A DNA stretch of 64,000 nucleotides from Terriglobales bacterium (lineage in GTDB: Bacteria; Acidobacteriota; Terriglobia; Terriglobales; Acidobacteriaceae), in contig JAICSO010000001.1 of assembly GCA_025936825.1 (NCBI GenBank), positions 806,001-870,000 on the forward strand, read 5' to 3'. Shown here in pieces: positions 48,037 through 57,299 of this stretch. Under the pieces are notes generated by a model. The model saw nothing but the letters and a program-made list of their open reading frames with translations, was not told where the DNA came from and did no database searches. Position 1 is the first letter of the stretch; each line of letters begins with the position of its first letter. Position numbers and translations under genes: made by a program.

Positions 48037-49149
48037 ATGGCGACCGCGACTGAAATTTGCAGTCTGGAAAACTATCTTGTTCTTCCCGACCGCAGCATGG
48101 ACGAACGCATTGCTGCGGCCAAAGATGCGCTGGGCACCGATCTGGTCGTCCTCGGCCACCACTACCAACGCGACGAAGTGATCCGCTTTGCCGATTTTCG
48201 CGGCGATTCCTACAAGCTTTCTCAGCAGGCGGCGCACGCTGGCGGTAAGTACATTGTTTTTTGTGGCGTGCACTTCATGGCCGAGAGCGCCGATATCCTG
48301 GCGCGACCGGGACAAGTCACCGTGCTTCCCGATCTCAATGCTGGTTGTTCCATGGCCGATATGGCGGAGATCACGCAGGTGGAAGACTGCTGGGAGCACC
48401 TGGTTCGCGCGGGCCTGACAAACGATGCCGGCGACGGCGTCACGCCCATCACCTACATGAATTCGACTGCCGCCATCAAAGCTTTTTGTGGCGAACGCGG
48501 CGGGGTGGTTTGCACTTCCTCGAATGCTGCGGGCGCATTCCACTGGGGATTCGCCAAAAATTCCAAGCTGCTTTTCCTTCCTGACCAACACCTGGGCCGC
48601 AATACCGGATACAAGCTCGGCATTCCGCTCGACGAGATGGTTGTGTGGAATCCCTATATGCTGAACGGCGGCATCGATCCCGAGCGGCTGAAGAAGGCGC
48701 GCGTGATCCTGTGGAAGGGACACTGCTCGGTACATCAGCGATTTTTGCCGGAGCATGTGGACAACGTGCGCGCGAAGTATCCCGGCATTCGCGTGATTGT
48801 GCATCCGGAGTGCCGCTGGGAAGTGTGCCAGAAGGCGGATGGCATAGGCTCGACCGAAGGCTTGCTGAAGATGATCCGTCAGGCGTCGGCAGGAACCTCG
48901 TTTGCGGTCGGCACCGAAATTCACCTGGTCAACCGCATGGGCAAGGAGTTCGCGGCGGAAGGGAAGAAAGTCATCACTCTGGACGACTCCGGCTGCCTGT
49001 GCACCACGATGTTCCGAATTTCCCCGCAACACCTGTGCTGGGCGCTGGAGAACCTGGTGGATGGCAACATCGTGAACCGGATCAAAGTTCGCGATGACGT
49101 GAAGCACTGGGCGCGCGTAGCGCTGGATCGAATGCTGGAGATCCAGTAG
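48037..49149 (+). CDS. nadA: Quinolinate synthase
   Basis: NadA condenses iminoaspartate with dihydroxyacetone phosphate to quinolinate, the precursor of NAD, using a 4Fe-4S cluster. The 370-residue protein has GHHYQRDEVI (about 40-49), LNAGCSMADMAE with a cluster Cys, HPECR and the end CLCTTMFRIS, with three conserved Cys in family positions. nadB and nadC are not adjacent. Control by the upstream NAD+ riboswitch gives feedback by the end product. Confidence 0.97.
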   Translation: MATATEICSLENYLVLPDRSMDERIAAAKDALGTDLVVLGHHYQRDEVIRFADFRGDSYKLSQQAAHAGGKYIVFCGVHFMAESADILARPGQVTVLPDLNAGCSMADMAEITQVEDCWEHLVRAGLTNDAGDGVTPITYMNSTAAIKAFCGERGGVVCTSSNAAGAFHWGFAKNSKLLFLPDQHLGRNTGYKLGIPLDEMVVWNPYMLNGGIDPERLKKARVILWKGHCSVHQRFLPEHVDNVRAKYPGIRVIVHPECRWEVCQKADGIGSTEGLLKMIRQASAGTSFAVGTEIHLVNRMGKEFAAEGKKVITLDDSGCLCTTMFRISPQHLCWALENLVDGNIVNRIKVRDDVKHWARVALDRMLEIQ

Positions 49150-49150
49150 G

Positions 49151-49216
49151 GTCGTCGGCTGTCGGTCGTCCGTCGTCGGCAAATCGTCGCACGTCGCACG
49201 TCGCACGTCGCACGGC
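49151..49216. repeat. Word-repeat block after nadA, with CGTCGCA x4
   Basis: GTCGTCGG/CTGTCGGTCGTCC words are followed by four perfect CGTCGCA units at 49185-49212. A reverse-complement-like GTGCGACGTGGGACGCACG stretch occurs at about 49278-49296. Confidence 0.75.
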
Positions 49217-49352
49217 ACACTCTCGTCTTGGTTCTAGGCAAGAGATCATTGCAACATTTGCACTCGAAGTCATCAGCGTGCGACGTGGGACGCACGACGG
49301 ATTTTCCCCAACGACCAAGGACCTAGAACGCGGTAAGATAGCTTCATACCCC

Positions 49353-49787
49353 ATGTCCTCCCGCACCTTCACCCTCGACGAAGCCCAAGATCTCCTGCCA
49401 GTGCTGGAATCTCTACTGCGAACGGCAATTGACGGCAAGAAAGTCATCGAATCGGTCGAAGCTGAGTTTCAGGCCTTGCAGCAGCAGATTCATCTGCGCG
49501 GAGGGATGTCGCTGAATGTGGTCCATTGGGCGGCGAAGAAGGCCCAACGCGACAAGGCATTGCAGCGCGTCAAAGACGCCATGGCCGAGATCGACGCTAT
49601 CGGTGTTCAGGTGAAAGACCTCGACATCGGCCTGCTGGATTTCCCCTGCGAAGTGGACGGCAACATCATCCTGCTGTGCTGGAAACTGGGAGAGAAATCG
49701 ATCACGCACTGGCACGGCGTCAGCGAAGGTTTTGCCGGGCGCAAGATGATTGACGAGCGGATTGCCAAGGCCAAGCGGACGCATTAG
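49353..49787 (+). CDS. DUF2203 protein
   Basis: The 144-residue protein has the family pattern. An N-terminal FTLDEAQDLLPVLESLL helix is followed by a coiled region. The C-terminal signature comprises GLLDFPCEVDGNIILLCWKLGE, then WHGVSEGFAGRKMID. Its role is unknown. The ATG at 49353 begins the conserved part; the frame extends upstream to 49278 but covers repeat-like sequence. Confidence 0.82.
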   Translation: MSSRTFTLDEAQDLLPVLESLLRTAIDGKKVIESVEAEFQALQQQIHLRGGMSLNVVHWAAKKAQRDKALQRVKDAMAEIDAIGVQVKDLDIGLLDFPCEVDGNIILLCWKLGEKSITHWHGVSEGFAGRKMIDERIAKAKRTH

Positions 49788-49793
49788 CGTTCT

Positions 49794-49842
49794 CAGGTTT
49801 CAGGTTTCAGGTTTCAGGTTTCAGGTTTCAGGTTTCAGGTTT
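49794..49842. repeat. CAGGTTT tandem repeat, seven copies
   Basis: Seven uninterrupted CAGGTTT units lie between DUF2203 and the next lipoprotein, followed by a partial unit and CAACAGCCAACAGC words. Variants occur at 13812 (TTCAGGTTTCAGG) and, inverted, near 62731 (CCTGAAGCCTGA). Confidence 0.9.
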
Positions 49843-50082
49843 CAGGCAACAGCCAACAGCTTACAACCTTGCCCTCTGAAGCACGGGCGGTCCCCTCATG
49901 TACCGCCTGCGAACTACATTTTCCTCTGCAAGTACTCGATCGACCTCCGTTCTACCCACAAGCAGGGCTGTGGCACACGTTGGTACAGTGTCCGATTGCC
50001 GGCGGATTTCCTCTGCTACAATTTTGTGAGCTGTTGGGTCTACGATCGTTGCAGATTCACCCTTCGTCGCGGGGTTTTCATT

Positions 50083-50727
50083 ATGCGTAATTTTGACCGG
50101 AAGTACTCGCTGATCGCCGCTTTCTCGGTGCTTCTGCTGCTCAGCGTCGGGGTTGGCTGTAAGGGATTTTTCGTAAACCCAACTCTTTCTTCCATAGCCA
50201 TCGGCCCGCAAGCTCAAACTATTACCACTCAGCAGACACTGCAAATGACAGCAACCGGCACCTATAGCGACGGTTCGACCCAGAATCTCACAGGCAAAGT
50301 AGTTTGGAGTTCTGGAACCACGTCTTGCGCGACCATCAACCAGAATGGGCTGGTGACACCAGTTAAAACTGTAACTGGAGTTTGTACGACGACTATTAGC
50401 GCTGCGGCCGGAACAGTGAGCGCGGCGACCACTACCGTTACCGTCAGTGAAGGAACGCCCACGTCGATTACGCTTACGGCGTCGACCACCACTCCTCAGC
50501 ACAACAGCACGGTCACATTTACTGCGAATGCAATTTTTCCAGGCAGCAGCACGCCACAAGACATTACGAGTTCGGTGACCTGGAATGTTTCCGACACAAC
50601 TAATCTGACCCTCACCAACGGCAGCGATACCGGAACTCTCTCTGCTGGTTCAGCTGGCTTGTCGATCAATGTCCAAGCGAGCTTCGCGGGTGTCGTTAGT
50701 AACGTCGTGACATTGAACGTGCAATAG
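50083..50727 (+). CDS. Lipoprotein with BIG2-like Ig domains
   Basis: From the ATG at 50083 the product has 214 residues: a signal sequence with a lipobox-like end (LLLLSVGVGC, Cys about residue 26), then two Thr/Ser-rich Ig-like domains. The first has LQMTATGTYSDGSTQNLTGKVVWSSG, which is the bacterial Ig-like group 2 pattern; the second has ITLTASTTTPQHNSTVTFTANA. It is likely anchored on the outer membrane and surface exposed. The open frame continues upstream to 49750 through the CAGGTTT repeat and is not used. Confidence 0.78.
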   Translation: MRNFDRKYSLIAAFSVLLLLSVGVGCKGFFVNPTLSSIAIGPQAQTITTQQTLQMTATGTYSDGSTQNLTGKVVWSSGTTSCATINQNGLVTPVKTVTGVCTTTISAAAGTVSAATTTVTVSEGTPTSITLTASTTTPQHNSTVTFTANAIFPGSSTPQDITSSVTWNVSDTTNLTLTNGSDTGTLSAGSAGLSINVQASFAGVVSNVVTLNVQ

Positions 50728-50912
50728 CGACATTACCCTGCTGCTCAGGGGAGTCACCGGGCAAGAACTCTGCTTTTTGCTCCAGGCCACCCCGGTGCGC
50801 GTCCGCATTCCACTTTCGAGCACCTCCTTTCGTACTCTATTGCCTTTCTTATTAAGCCTTTACAGTCCTTGGTAGCACGATCGCAAGCACTCCCTACTAC
50901 CTGAGGCTGTAG

Positions 50913-51746
50913 ATGAAGTACTCGGTCCTTCTCGTGCTTCTTGTATTCCTGGTCGGATGTGGTTCGCCGATTAATCCCGCAACGCCATCAAGCAATTCTT
51001 CATCGAGTTCTTCGAGCAGCTCTTCTTCTTCGTCATCTTCTTCATCGTCTTCTGGATCGCAGCAGGGCCAGAGCCCCGCAACCACGCCGCAGACCTATGA
51101 CATGTTGGCGTGGATGACGATGGATCCAACAATGGCGTCGACGCAGCACATGGCCGGCAACCACAATCCTATCTACACGACGGTGCAGCCGGACCGCTTC
51201 TTTTGGACGAAAACCGGCCAGGGATTCCCCTGGGACATTCAGCTCTACGACAACAATTACATTTACCTGTGGGTGACCGAGTTGAACTGGCAAAATCCGA
51301 ATACGTTCAAGGTGTTTCACGATCCGGCGCTCGGTGACTACAACCTGCCGCTCGTGCCGCGCTTTGCGCAGGGTGGCTTCCCAGGGTCGAAGGTGACAAT
51401 TCCGCCGTCAAATACGACTTACGAAACCCACTCGGACTGCAATACGTTTACGACGCAGAAGCTCGGCGGAGTCGTGAACACCGTGTGGGGGCCATACCAG
51501 GAGACGCTTGGCGGAGATCTGCCGGCCAACCTCGAAACGTTGGTGATCAGCTATCAGTACAGCTGCGATAGCCAGCTGCAGAACTGCAAAAACAAAGAAG
51601 AGTTCCACGTCGCCAAGCCCTATGGGTTAGTGAAGTGGCAGCACCAGTCGTTGCAGGCCGATGGGACCTACGCTCCGCCGGACAATGTCACCGTACTGAA
51701 CATGGTGAAGACCGGCCAGGTGCAACCGTACACGACGTGCTTCTGA
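50913..51746 (+). CDS. Lipoprotein with polyserine linker
   Basis: The 277-residue protein has a clean lipobox (VFLVGC, Cys16). A linker holds 19 consecutive Ser (about residues 29-47). An uncharacterised globular domain of about 210 residues follows, rich in Trp, Tyr and Asn, with several Cys (DCNTF, YSCDSQLQNC). Polyserine linkers join domains in secreted carbohydrate-active proteins of some bacteria. The serine codons are mixed, so the run is kept at protein level. The domain family is not recognised. Confidence 0.72.
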   Translation: MKYSVLLVLLVFLVGCGSPINPATPSSNSSSSSSSSSSSSSSSSSSSGSQQGQSPATTPQTYDMLAWMTMDPTMASTQHMAGNHNPIYTTVQPDRFFWTKTGQGFPWDIQLYDNNYIYLWVTELNWQNPNTFKVFHDPALGDYNLPLVPRFAQGGFPGSKVTIPPSNTTYETHSDCNTFTTQKLGGVVNTVWGPYQETLGGDLPANLETLVISYQYSCDSQLQNCKNKEEFHVAKPYGLVKWQHQSLQADGTYAPPDNVTVLNMVKTGQVQPYTTCF

Positions 51747-51778
51747 TTGCTGGCGCTGTGCTGTTCGAGAATCGCTGC

Positions 51779-51917
51779 AAAACCTTTACCACAGAGGACA
51801 CGAAGGTGCACGGACGAACGCCACAGAGGAAAGGCGGGAGAGCCGGCCCATAGACAAGACTTAAGCTCCTCTGTGTCTTCCTTCGTGAAACTTCGTGTCC
51901 TCTGGGGTGAAGGTTTT
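51779..51917. repeat. MITE-like element with 27-bp terminal inverted repeats
   Basis: The left end AAAACCTTTACCACAGAGG (continuing to 51805) is complementary over 27 bases, with 2 mismatches, to the right end at 51891-51917. The 139-base element carries no gene. Its first 23 bases recur exactly at 62550-62572, and related ends occur near 55545 and 59235. Confidence 0.8.
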
Positions 51918-51978
51918 TAGCTGTGTTCAGGTGGTAAATTTCTGGGCATCGAAAAGCTCCTTCCCGTAAAATAGACCG

Positions 51979-52179
51979 ATGCAGCTCCCCGTATTAGCCT
52001 TTTACGCCGGCCCTGACCAAGTCATGGGAGTGACCTCCGGAATTGCCGGAGCTATCGGCGTGCTTCTCATGTTCTGGAACAAGGTCGTGGGTGTGTTCAT
52101 GAAGATCGTGCACAAGGTGCGCGGCACCACGCCAGCGCCCACAACCGCCGCGAAAGAGAATCCGACTCCCCAGGCTTAA
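51979..52179 (+). CDS. Small membrane protein
   Basis: The 66-residue protein has one hydrophobic, Gly-rich helix (about 17-42, VTSGIAGAIGVLLMFWNKVVGVF) and a short basic, Pro/Thr-rich end. A TAAAAT box ends 6 nt before the ATG, so its message may be leaderless. It is followed after 3 bases by the first of two alkaline-phosphatase-superfamily genes and may anchor or assist them. Family not recognised. Confidence 0.6.
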   Translation: MQLPVLAFYAGPDQVMGVTSGIAGAIGVLLMFWNKVVGVFMKIVHKVRGTTPAPTTAAKENPTPQA

Positions 52180-52182
52180 CAT

Positions 52183-54075
52183 TTGCGCAAGAAAGCGATT
52201 GTCATAGGACTCGATGGGCTGGAACCCACCATCGTCGAGGCCATGCTGCAGCGCGGAGAACTTCCCAACCTGGAGCGCATTCGGCAGTCCGGCTCGTATT
52301 CGCGTCTGAGGACGACCTATCCAGCGCAGACTCCCGTGGCATGGTCTTCATTTGCCACCGGAACTAATCCCGGCGGCCACGGAATTTTCGATTTCATCTC
52401 GCGTGATCCGGCGACGTACTTGCCGGATGCCGCTTTATCCCGCTTTGAGCGACCGAAAAGCGCGTTTGCCCCACCGCGAGTGGTGAATCAGCGAAAGGGA
52501 ACACCGTTCTGGCAAACACTGTCGCAGGCGGGCGTGCCGAGCGTAGTGCTACGTTGTCCCTGTACATTTCCACCCGACGAGATCAATGGCAGGATAATCT
52601 CAGGCGTCGGGGTGCCTGATATCCGTGGCGCCCAGAACAAAGGCACCTTCTATACACAGGATCAGAGCGCAAAGGCGCAGGAAAGCGACCAGGTGGTCGT
52701 GCTTCCGGCAGGCGCGCAATTTAAAACCCACGTGATTGGTCCCAGGAATGCGAAACAGTCTCCAGCAAGCGATGCGACCTGCGAGATTCGAGTACAGGCG
52801 AATGCGAGTTCGCGATCGCTTGTGATCGAGACGGGCGGCACTCCGTCACGTGTTGAAGTCCCGGTGGGTGCATGGAGCGCGTGGGTGCGCTTCAAATTCA
52901 AGCTCTCCATGCTGCAGTCGGTCACGGGAATTGCGCGTGTCTACATCCGACAAATTGAGCCGCACATCGAATTCTATGTTTCAGCTGTGAATTTCGATCC
53001 GGCTGCGCCGCTGTTTCCGGTGTCTGCACCTCCGAACTATGCGAAGGATGCGGCCGCCCAGATCGGTCTGTTCTCCACGCTGGGAATGGCGGAAGACCAT
53101 AATGGCCTGAACAACGGGCGCTTTGATGAAAAGGCGTACCTCGATCAATGCGAACTGGTGATCCAGGAGCGCGAGCGGCTGATGCGATACGAACTCAGCC
53201 GATTCAGCGAAGGTTTCTTCTTCCTTCTTTATGACACACCGGACCGCGTCCAGCACATGCTCTGGCGGTTTCGCGATCCTGAACATCCGGGATACGAGCC
53301 GGATCTCGCGAGAGCATACTCCACGCTGATTGAACAGCACTATGCAAGATGTGACAAATTACTGGAACCTGTGTTCGATCACGTGGACGAAGACACACTG
53401 TTGATTGTGCTCTCCGATCATGGGTTCAATACTTTTCGCCGCGCGTTTGATACCAATACGTGGCTATGGCAGAACGGCTTGCTCGCGCTAAAGGACGGGA
53501 AGAAACCTTCCGAAGATTTGGGCGAGGGAGTGGCGACTGATTGGTCGCGAACTTATGCCTACGCGGTGGGACTCGGCGGGATTTATCTCAACTTCAAAGG
53601 GCGTGAACGCGAGGGAATTCTTGAGGAAGGCACCGAAGCTGAGCGTGTGCGGAATTCAATAGCGTCCAGTTTGTCAGGCCTGGTCGATTCCGCAACTCAA
53701 CGCGAGGCAATTCGCAACGTATCGCGGCGCGAGGACATTTACTCAGGTGCCTATGCGGCGAATGCTCCCGACCTTTTGGTGAATTTTCGCCCCGGGTTCC
53801 GCGTTTCGTGGCAGAGCGCGGTTGGGGGATTCGCGAATTCACTAATTGAAGACAACAAGCGGAAGTGGAGCGGAGATCACATCATTGATCCCGAGGCTGT
53901 GCCGGGAATTTTGTTTATGAATCGGAATCGAAATCGCCACCCTGTCGCAAAGAACGCGACAAGGATGGGGCAACCTCTCGACGGCATTCCTTCCATCATT
54001 GACCTTGCGCCCACAATCCTGAATCATCTAGGAGTTCCGGTTCCCGAAATCATGGAAGGCACTTCCTTATTCTGA
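52183..54075 (+). CDS. Type I phosphodiesterase/nucleotide pyrophosphatase-like enzyme 1
   Basis: The 630-residue protein is an alkaline-phosphatase-superfamily hydrolase. It has metal Asp11 in VIGLDGLEP, nucleophile Thr50 in PAQTPVAWSSF, and the second metal site LSDHGFNTFRRAF (about 411). A beta-rich insert lies at about 190-270. It has no signal peptide, so it may act in the cytoplasm or on a membrane-linked substrate such as phospholipid head groups. The start is TTG. It is one base from its paralogue. Confidence 0.82.
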   Translation: MRKKAIVIGLDGLEPTIVEAMLQRGELPNLERIRQSGSYSRLRTTYPAQTPVAWSSFATGTNPGGHGIFDFISRDPATYLPDAALSRFERPKSAFAPPRVVNQRKGTPFWQTLSQAGVPSVVLRCPCTFPPDEINGRIISGVGVPDIRGAQNKGTFYTQDQSAKAQESDQVVVLPAGAQFKTHVIGPRNAKQSPASDATCEIRVQANASSRSLVIETGGTPSRVEVPVGAWSAWVRFKFKLSMLQSVTGIARVYIRQIEPHIEFYVSAVNFDPAAPLFPVSAPPNYAKDAAAQIGLFSTLGMAEDHNGLNNGRFDEKAYLDQCELVIQERERLMRYELSRFSEGFFFLLYDTPDRVQHMLWRFRDPEHPGYEPDLARAYSTLIEQHYARCDKLLEPVFDHVDEDTLLIVLSDHGFNTFRRAFDTNTWLWQNGLLALKDGKKPSEDLGEGVATDWSRTYAYAVGLGGIYLNFKGREREGILEEGTEAERVRNSIASSLSGLVDSATQREAIRNVSRREDIYSGAYAANAPDLLVNFRPGFRVSWQSAVGGFANSLIEDNKRKWSGDHIIDPEAVPGILFMNRNRNRHPVAKNATRMGQPLDGIPSIIDLAPTILNHLGVPVPEIMEGTSLF

Positions 54076-54076
54076 A

Positions 54077-55540
54077 ATGAAAATCTGTGTTCTTGGACTC
54101 GACTGCGCCGCGCCGGAGATTGTCTTCGGCGACGAGCGGCTGGTGAACTTGCGCCGATTGATGGATGCGGGCACGTACGGCCGCCTGGAGAGCGTGTATC
54201 CGCCGATCACGGTTCCCGCATGGATGTGCATGTGCACCAGCCAGGACCCCGGTTCGCTCGGCGTGTACGGGTTCCGCAACCGCACCGACTATTCCTACGA
54301 CAAACTCGGGTTCGCGAACTCAGCCTCGATCAAGGCGCTTGCGATTTGGGACCAGCTCGCGCGCGAAGGGAAGCGGTCGATCATCATGGGCGTGCCGCCG
54401 AACTATCCTCCGCGGAAGATTAACGGAATCAGCATAGGGTGCTTTCTCACGCCTGACACAACCAAGAATGACTTCACCCATCCGCCGGCGTTCAAGGCGA
54501 AGATCAACGAACTTGTGGGCGAATATCCCGTGGACGTGAAGAACTTCCGCACGGACCGCAAGGATTGGCTCCGAGATGAAATCTTCAAGATGAGCGAGAA
54601 GCACTGGAAGGTGGTCCACTGGCTGTTGAAAGAGCAGGAGTGGGACTACTTTCATTACGTGGACATTGGCCTCGACCGCATGCACCATGGCTTCTGGAAT
54701 TATTTCGACGAGAAGCACGTGCTGTTCGAGCCGGGAAATCCGTATCAGAGCGCGATTCCTGACTACTACCTTTGGCTGGATGAACAGATTGGAAAGGCTC
54801 TTGAGTTGCTCGATGACGAGACCATTGTGCTTGTGGTCTCGGACCACGGCGCGCAGAGGCTTGACGGTGGGATCGCGATCAACGAGTGGCTGATTCGCGA
54901 AGGATTGTTATTCTTGAACGAGTATCCGCAAACTCTCACGCCATTTGACAAGCTCAGCGTCAATTGGAGCAAGACGCGTGTATGGAGTGAAGGCGGTTAT
55001 TACGCACGCGTCTTCTTCAATGTGCAGGGACGCGAGCCGCAGGGAGTGATTCCCGCGAGCGAGTGTGAGGCGTTCCAGGGCGAGATGCGGGCGAAGATTG
55101 AAGCGATGACAGACGACAAGGGCAATGCGCTGAAGTCGCTTGTGTTCAAGCCGAAGGACCTCTACGAAAATGTGCGCAACATCGCGCCGGACTTGATTGT
55201 CCATTTCGGCCGGTTGTATTGGCGCTCGATCGGAACCGTTGGCCATTCTGCGATCCACGTGCAAGAGAATGACACGGGCCCGGATGGCTGCAACCACGCT
55301 CAGTTCGGAACGTTTATTCTCGCCGCACCCAACCTTCCTTTGAGCGGAGAATACGAAGGCGCTCGCTTGCTGGACATCGCTCCGACGTTACTCGATCTCG
55401 GTGGCTACGAGATTCCCGAGACCATGCAAGGGAGATCGCTGGTAGCTGGGTTGGAAAAGAAATCGTCGGGCGGTGGTCCCAGCGACGCGGAAGGCGAAAA
55501 GACGATTCACGACCGGCTGGCCGGGCTGGGATACGTATGA
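54077..55540 (+). CDS. Type I phosphodiesterase/nucleotide pyrophosphatase-like enzyme 2
   Basis: The 487-residue paralogue of the preceding gene lacks its insert. It has metal Asp9 in VLGLDCAAP, nucleophile Thr45 in PPITVPAWMCM, and VVSDHGAQRLDGGI (about 253). A late VGHSAIHVQENDTGPDGCNHAQFG segment supplies further metal ligands. The tandem arrangement suggests two steps on related phosphoesters or glycan-linked phosphates. Substrate unknown. Confidence 0.82.
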   Translation: MKICVLGLDCAAPEIVFGDERLVNLRRLMDAGTYGRLESVYPPITVPAWMCMCTSQDPGSLGVYGFRNRTDYSYDKLGFANSASIKALAIWDQLAREGKRSIIMGVPPNYPPRKINGISIGCFLTPDTTKNDFTHPPAFKAKINELVGEYPVDVKNFRTDRKDWLRDEIFKMSEKHWKVVHWLLKEQEWDYFHYVDIGLDRMHHGFWNYFDEKHVLFEPGNPYQSAIPDYYLWLDEQIGKALELLDDETIVLVVSDHGAQRLDGGIAINEWLIREGLLFLNEYPQTLTPFDKLSVNWSKTRVWSEGGYYARVFFNVQGREPQGVIPASECEAFQGEMRAKIEAMTDDKGNALKSLVFKPKDLYENVRNIAPDLIVHFGRLYWRSIGTVGHSAIHVQENDTGPDGCNHAQFGTFILAAPNLPLSGEYEGARLLDIAPTLLDLGGYEIPETMQGRSLVAGLEKKSSGGGPSDAEGEKTIHDRLAGLGYV

Positions 55541-55544
55541 CGAC

Positions 55545-55693
55545 GACCTCTACCACAGAGGACACAGAGTCACACAGAGGAACGCCAGAGAGAAATGCCA
55601 CAGAAGAACGAAACGGCAGGATTTCCAGTAGTGCCTGTCTAAGCGCGGTTCCGCTATGTCTTCCTTTGTGGAACCTCGTGCCTTCTGTGGTTG
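55545..55693. repeat. CCACAGAGGACAC-family element with inverted ends
   Basis: The left end CCTCTACCACAGAGGACAC and the right end (complement of a CTCGTGCCTTCTGTGGTTGAGG stretch) are imperfect inverted repeats about 110 bases apart. No gene lies inside. It is the same family as 51779-51917. Confidence 0.65.
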
Positions 55694-55783
55694 AGGTTGG
55701 CCTTTTGGACGGTTCTGGCAGGGTCTTTGTTGGCACTTCTGTGGTGTACGCTGGCCATCTCACATTGGCTACAATGGCTGACT

Positions 55784-57289
55784 ATGCACAAGTTCTCGCT
55801 TGGCATTCTTTCCCTCTTCTTACTCTTACTAACTGCATGTGGTGGCGGTGGCAACTCCAACAATAACAATCCTCCTCCTCCTCCCCCAGTTACGATCACC
55901 GCAAATGTGACCGTCAGTAGCAGCACGGGCAGCACATTCGATTTAGCGATGTCCACGTCATTTCAACCCGCGGAGTGGGATTATCAGTTCTTTCAGAATG
56001 TTCCCTCTGCGCTCACGCCGTTGGAAAATTTAAATCCACATCACATCCGGATTCAGGGTGTATCTCAGGGAATCCCACAGACGTCAGCCACAACCTGGGA
56101 TTTCTCGAAGCTTGATGCCATTACGCAGCCCGTGCTTGGCGTGGGCGATCAAAGCCCGGAGTTTCAAATCGGCTGGGCACCGACTTTCATGTGGTCGAAT
56201 GGGAGTGCTGGCGGAACTTTGAATGTGAGCGCGTTTGCTACCTATGCTCAAAATCTCGTCCGTTACTACAACGCAGGAGGATTTACAGCGCCTGATGGGC
56301 CGCACGTATCGGCAGCTTATCCGAACCAAAAGATCACATGGTGGGGGATTCTGAACGAGCCCAGCATCAATCACATTACAGACGCCAACCAATATACGCA
56401 GATTTACAACCAGGTAGTACCCGCGATGCAGACCGTGGATCCGACCATAAAGTTCGTGGCCCTCGAACTATGCTGCGGAAGCGAAAGCTGGGCGGGAACT
56501 TTTGCGGCCAATGTGAGCGCACAAGTAGATGTCGTGGCGAGTCATTACTACTCAAGTTGCAACCAGAGGGATACGGACGCGCAGTTGATGGCCACGGTTC
56601 CAGGGTTTGCGTCCAGCGTCACAACAATCTACAACGGGCTCTCGACCAAGGCTGCCCTCTCGCATATCCCCGTTTGGATCACCGAAAACAACGTCAATGC
56701 CGACTTCAATGCCGGAAACAACATGAGTGCCTGTAATCCTGGGCAGACATTCGTCACCGACCAGCGCGGCACCAGCGCGTTCTTTGCCGCCTGGCGTCCC
56801 TACGTTTTTTCGCAGGTGGGGAAGGCGGGAGCGCACGCTCTCTATCACTGGGATTTTGACGCTGACCAGCAATACGGAGAAGTCGACTTTAGCACCGGCA
56901 ACAAGATGCTGAGCTACTGGGTGGACTACTGGCTTGGGCAGTACTTCCCCACTGGAAATGGCAATCCTCAGCAGTTTCTTCTCGATTCCACGAATTCAAA
57001 CAATGCCCAGGTAGAAGTATTGCCAGTGCTCAATGCCGATGGCAGTGTAGTCATTATGGTGTCGAACCATGCCGTGGCCTCTCCCTCGGACAACAATGGC
57101 GCGGGTCTGACTGCGAATATTCCCATTGATACCAGCGTACTGGGAACCTTCAGCAGCGCGAGCAAGTTGGTGATCGATTCAACGACGAGCGCGACCACTG
57201 GCCCGACGGCGACATCGATTACGGCGACATCGCCGATCAGTTTGACCATGAACGGTTATAGCGTCGCTTTTATCAAGCTTGTGCCATAA
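55784..57289 (+). CDS. Lipoprotein glycoside hydrolase (clan GH-A, GH39-like)
   Basis: From the ATG at 55784 the product has 501 residues: a lipobox LLLLTAC (Cys19), an Asn/Pro linker and a TIM-barrel domain. The acid/base region is WWGILNEPSINH (Asn-Glu-Pro, Glu about 192) and the candidate nucleophile is the Glu in IPVWITENNVN (about 301). This two-Glu arrangement is that of clan GH-A. A C-terminal beta domain follows. Substrate is open. A TACAAT box ends 8 nt before the ATG. The long open frame upstream (from 55691) is repeat-derived. Confidence 0.75.
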   Translation: MHKFSLGILSLFLLLLTACGGGGNSNNNNPPPPPPVTITANVTVSSSTGSTFDLAMSTSFQPAEWDYQFFQNVPSALTPLENLNPHHIRIQGVSQGIPQTSATTWDFSKLDAITQPVLGVGDQSPEFQIGWAPTFMWSNGSAGGTLNVSAFATYAQNLVRYYNAGGFTAPDGPHVSAAYPNQKITWWGILNEPSINHITDANQYTQIYNQVVPAMQTVDPTIKFVALELCCGSESWAGTFAANVSAQVDVVASHYYSSCNQRDTDAQLMATVPGFASSVTTIYNGLSTKAALSHIPVWITENNVNADFNAGNNMSACNPGQTFVTDQRGTSAFFAAWRPYVFSQVGKAGAHALYHWDFDADQQYGEVDFSTGNKMLSYWVDYWLGQYFPTGNGNPQQFLLDSTNSNNAQVEVLPVLNADGSVVIMVSNHAVASPSDNNGAGLTANIPIDTSVLGTFSSASKLVIDSTTSATTGPTATSITATSPISLTMNGYSVAFIKLVP

Positions 57290-57299
57290 GCGCTACGGG

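Noticed and set aside
47950-49218. 422-codon minus-strand frame opposite nadA
   Set aside because: nadA on the plus strand has all family motifs and a riboswitch. The opposite frame is a GC-driven shadow that runs into repeats.
49794-49842. CRISPR array
   Set aside because: The seven CAGGTTT units are contiguous with no spacers, and no cas genes are present.
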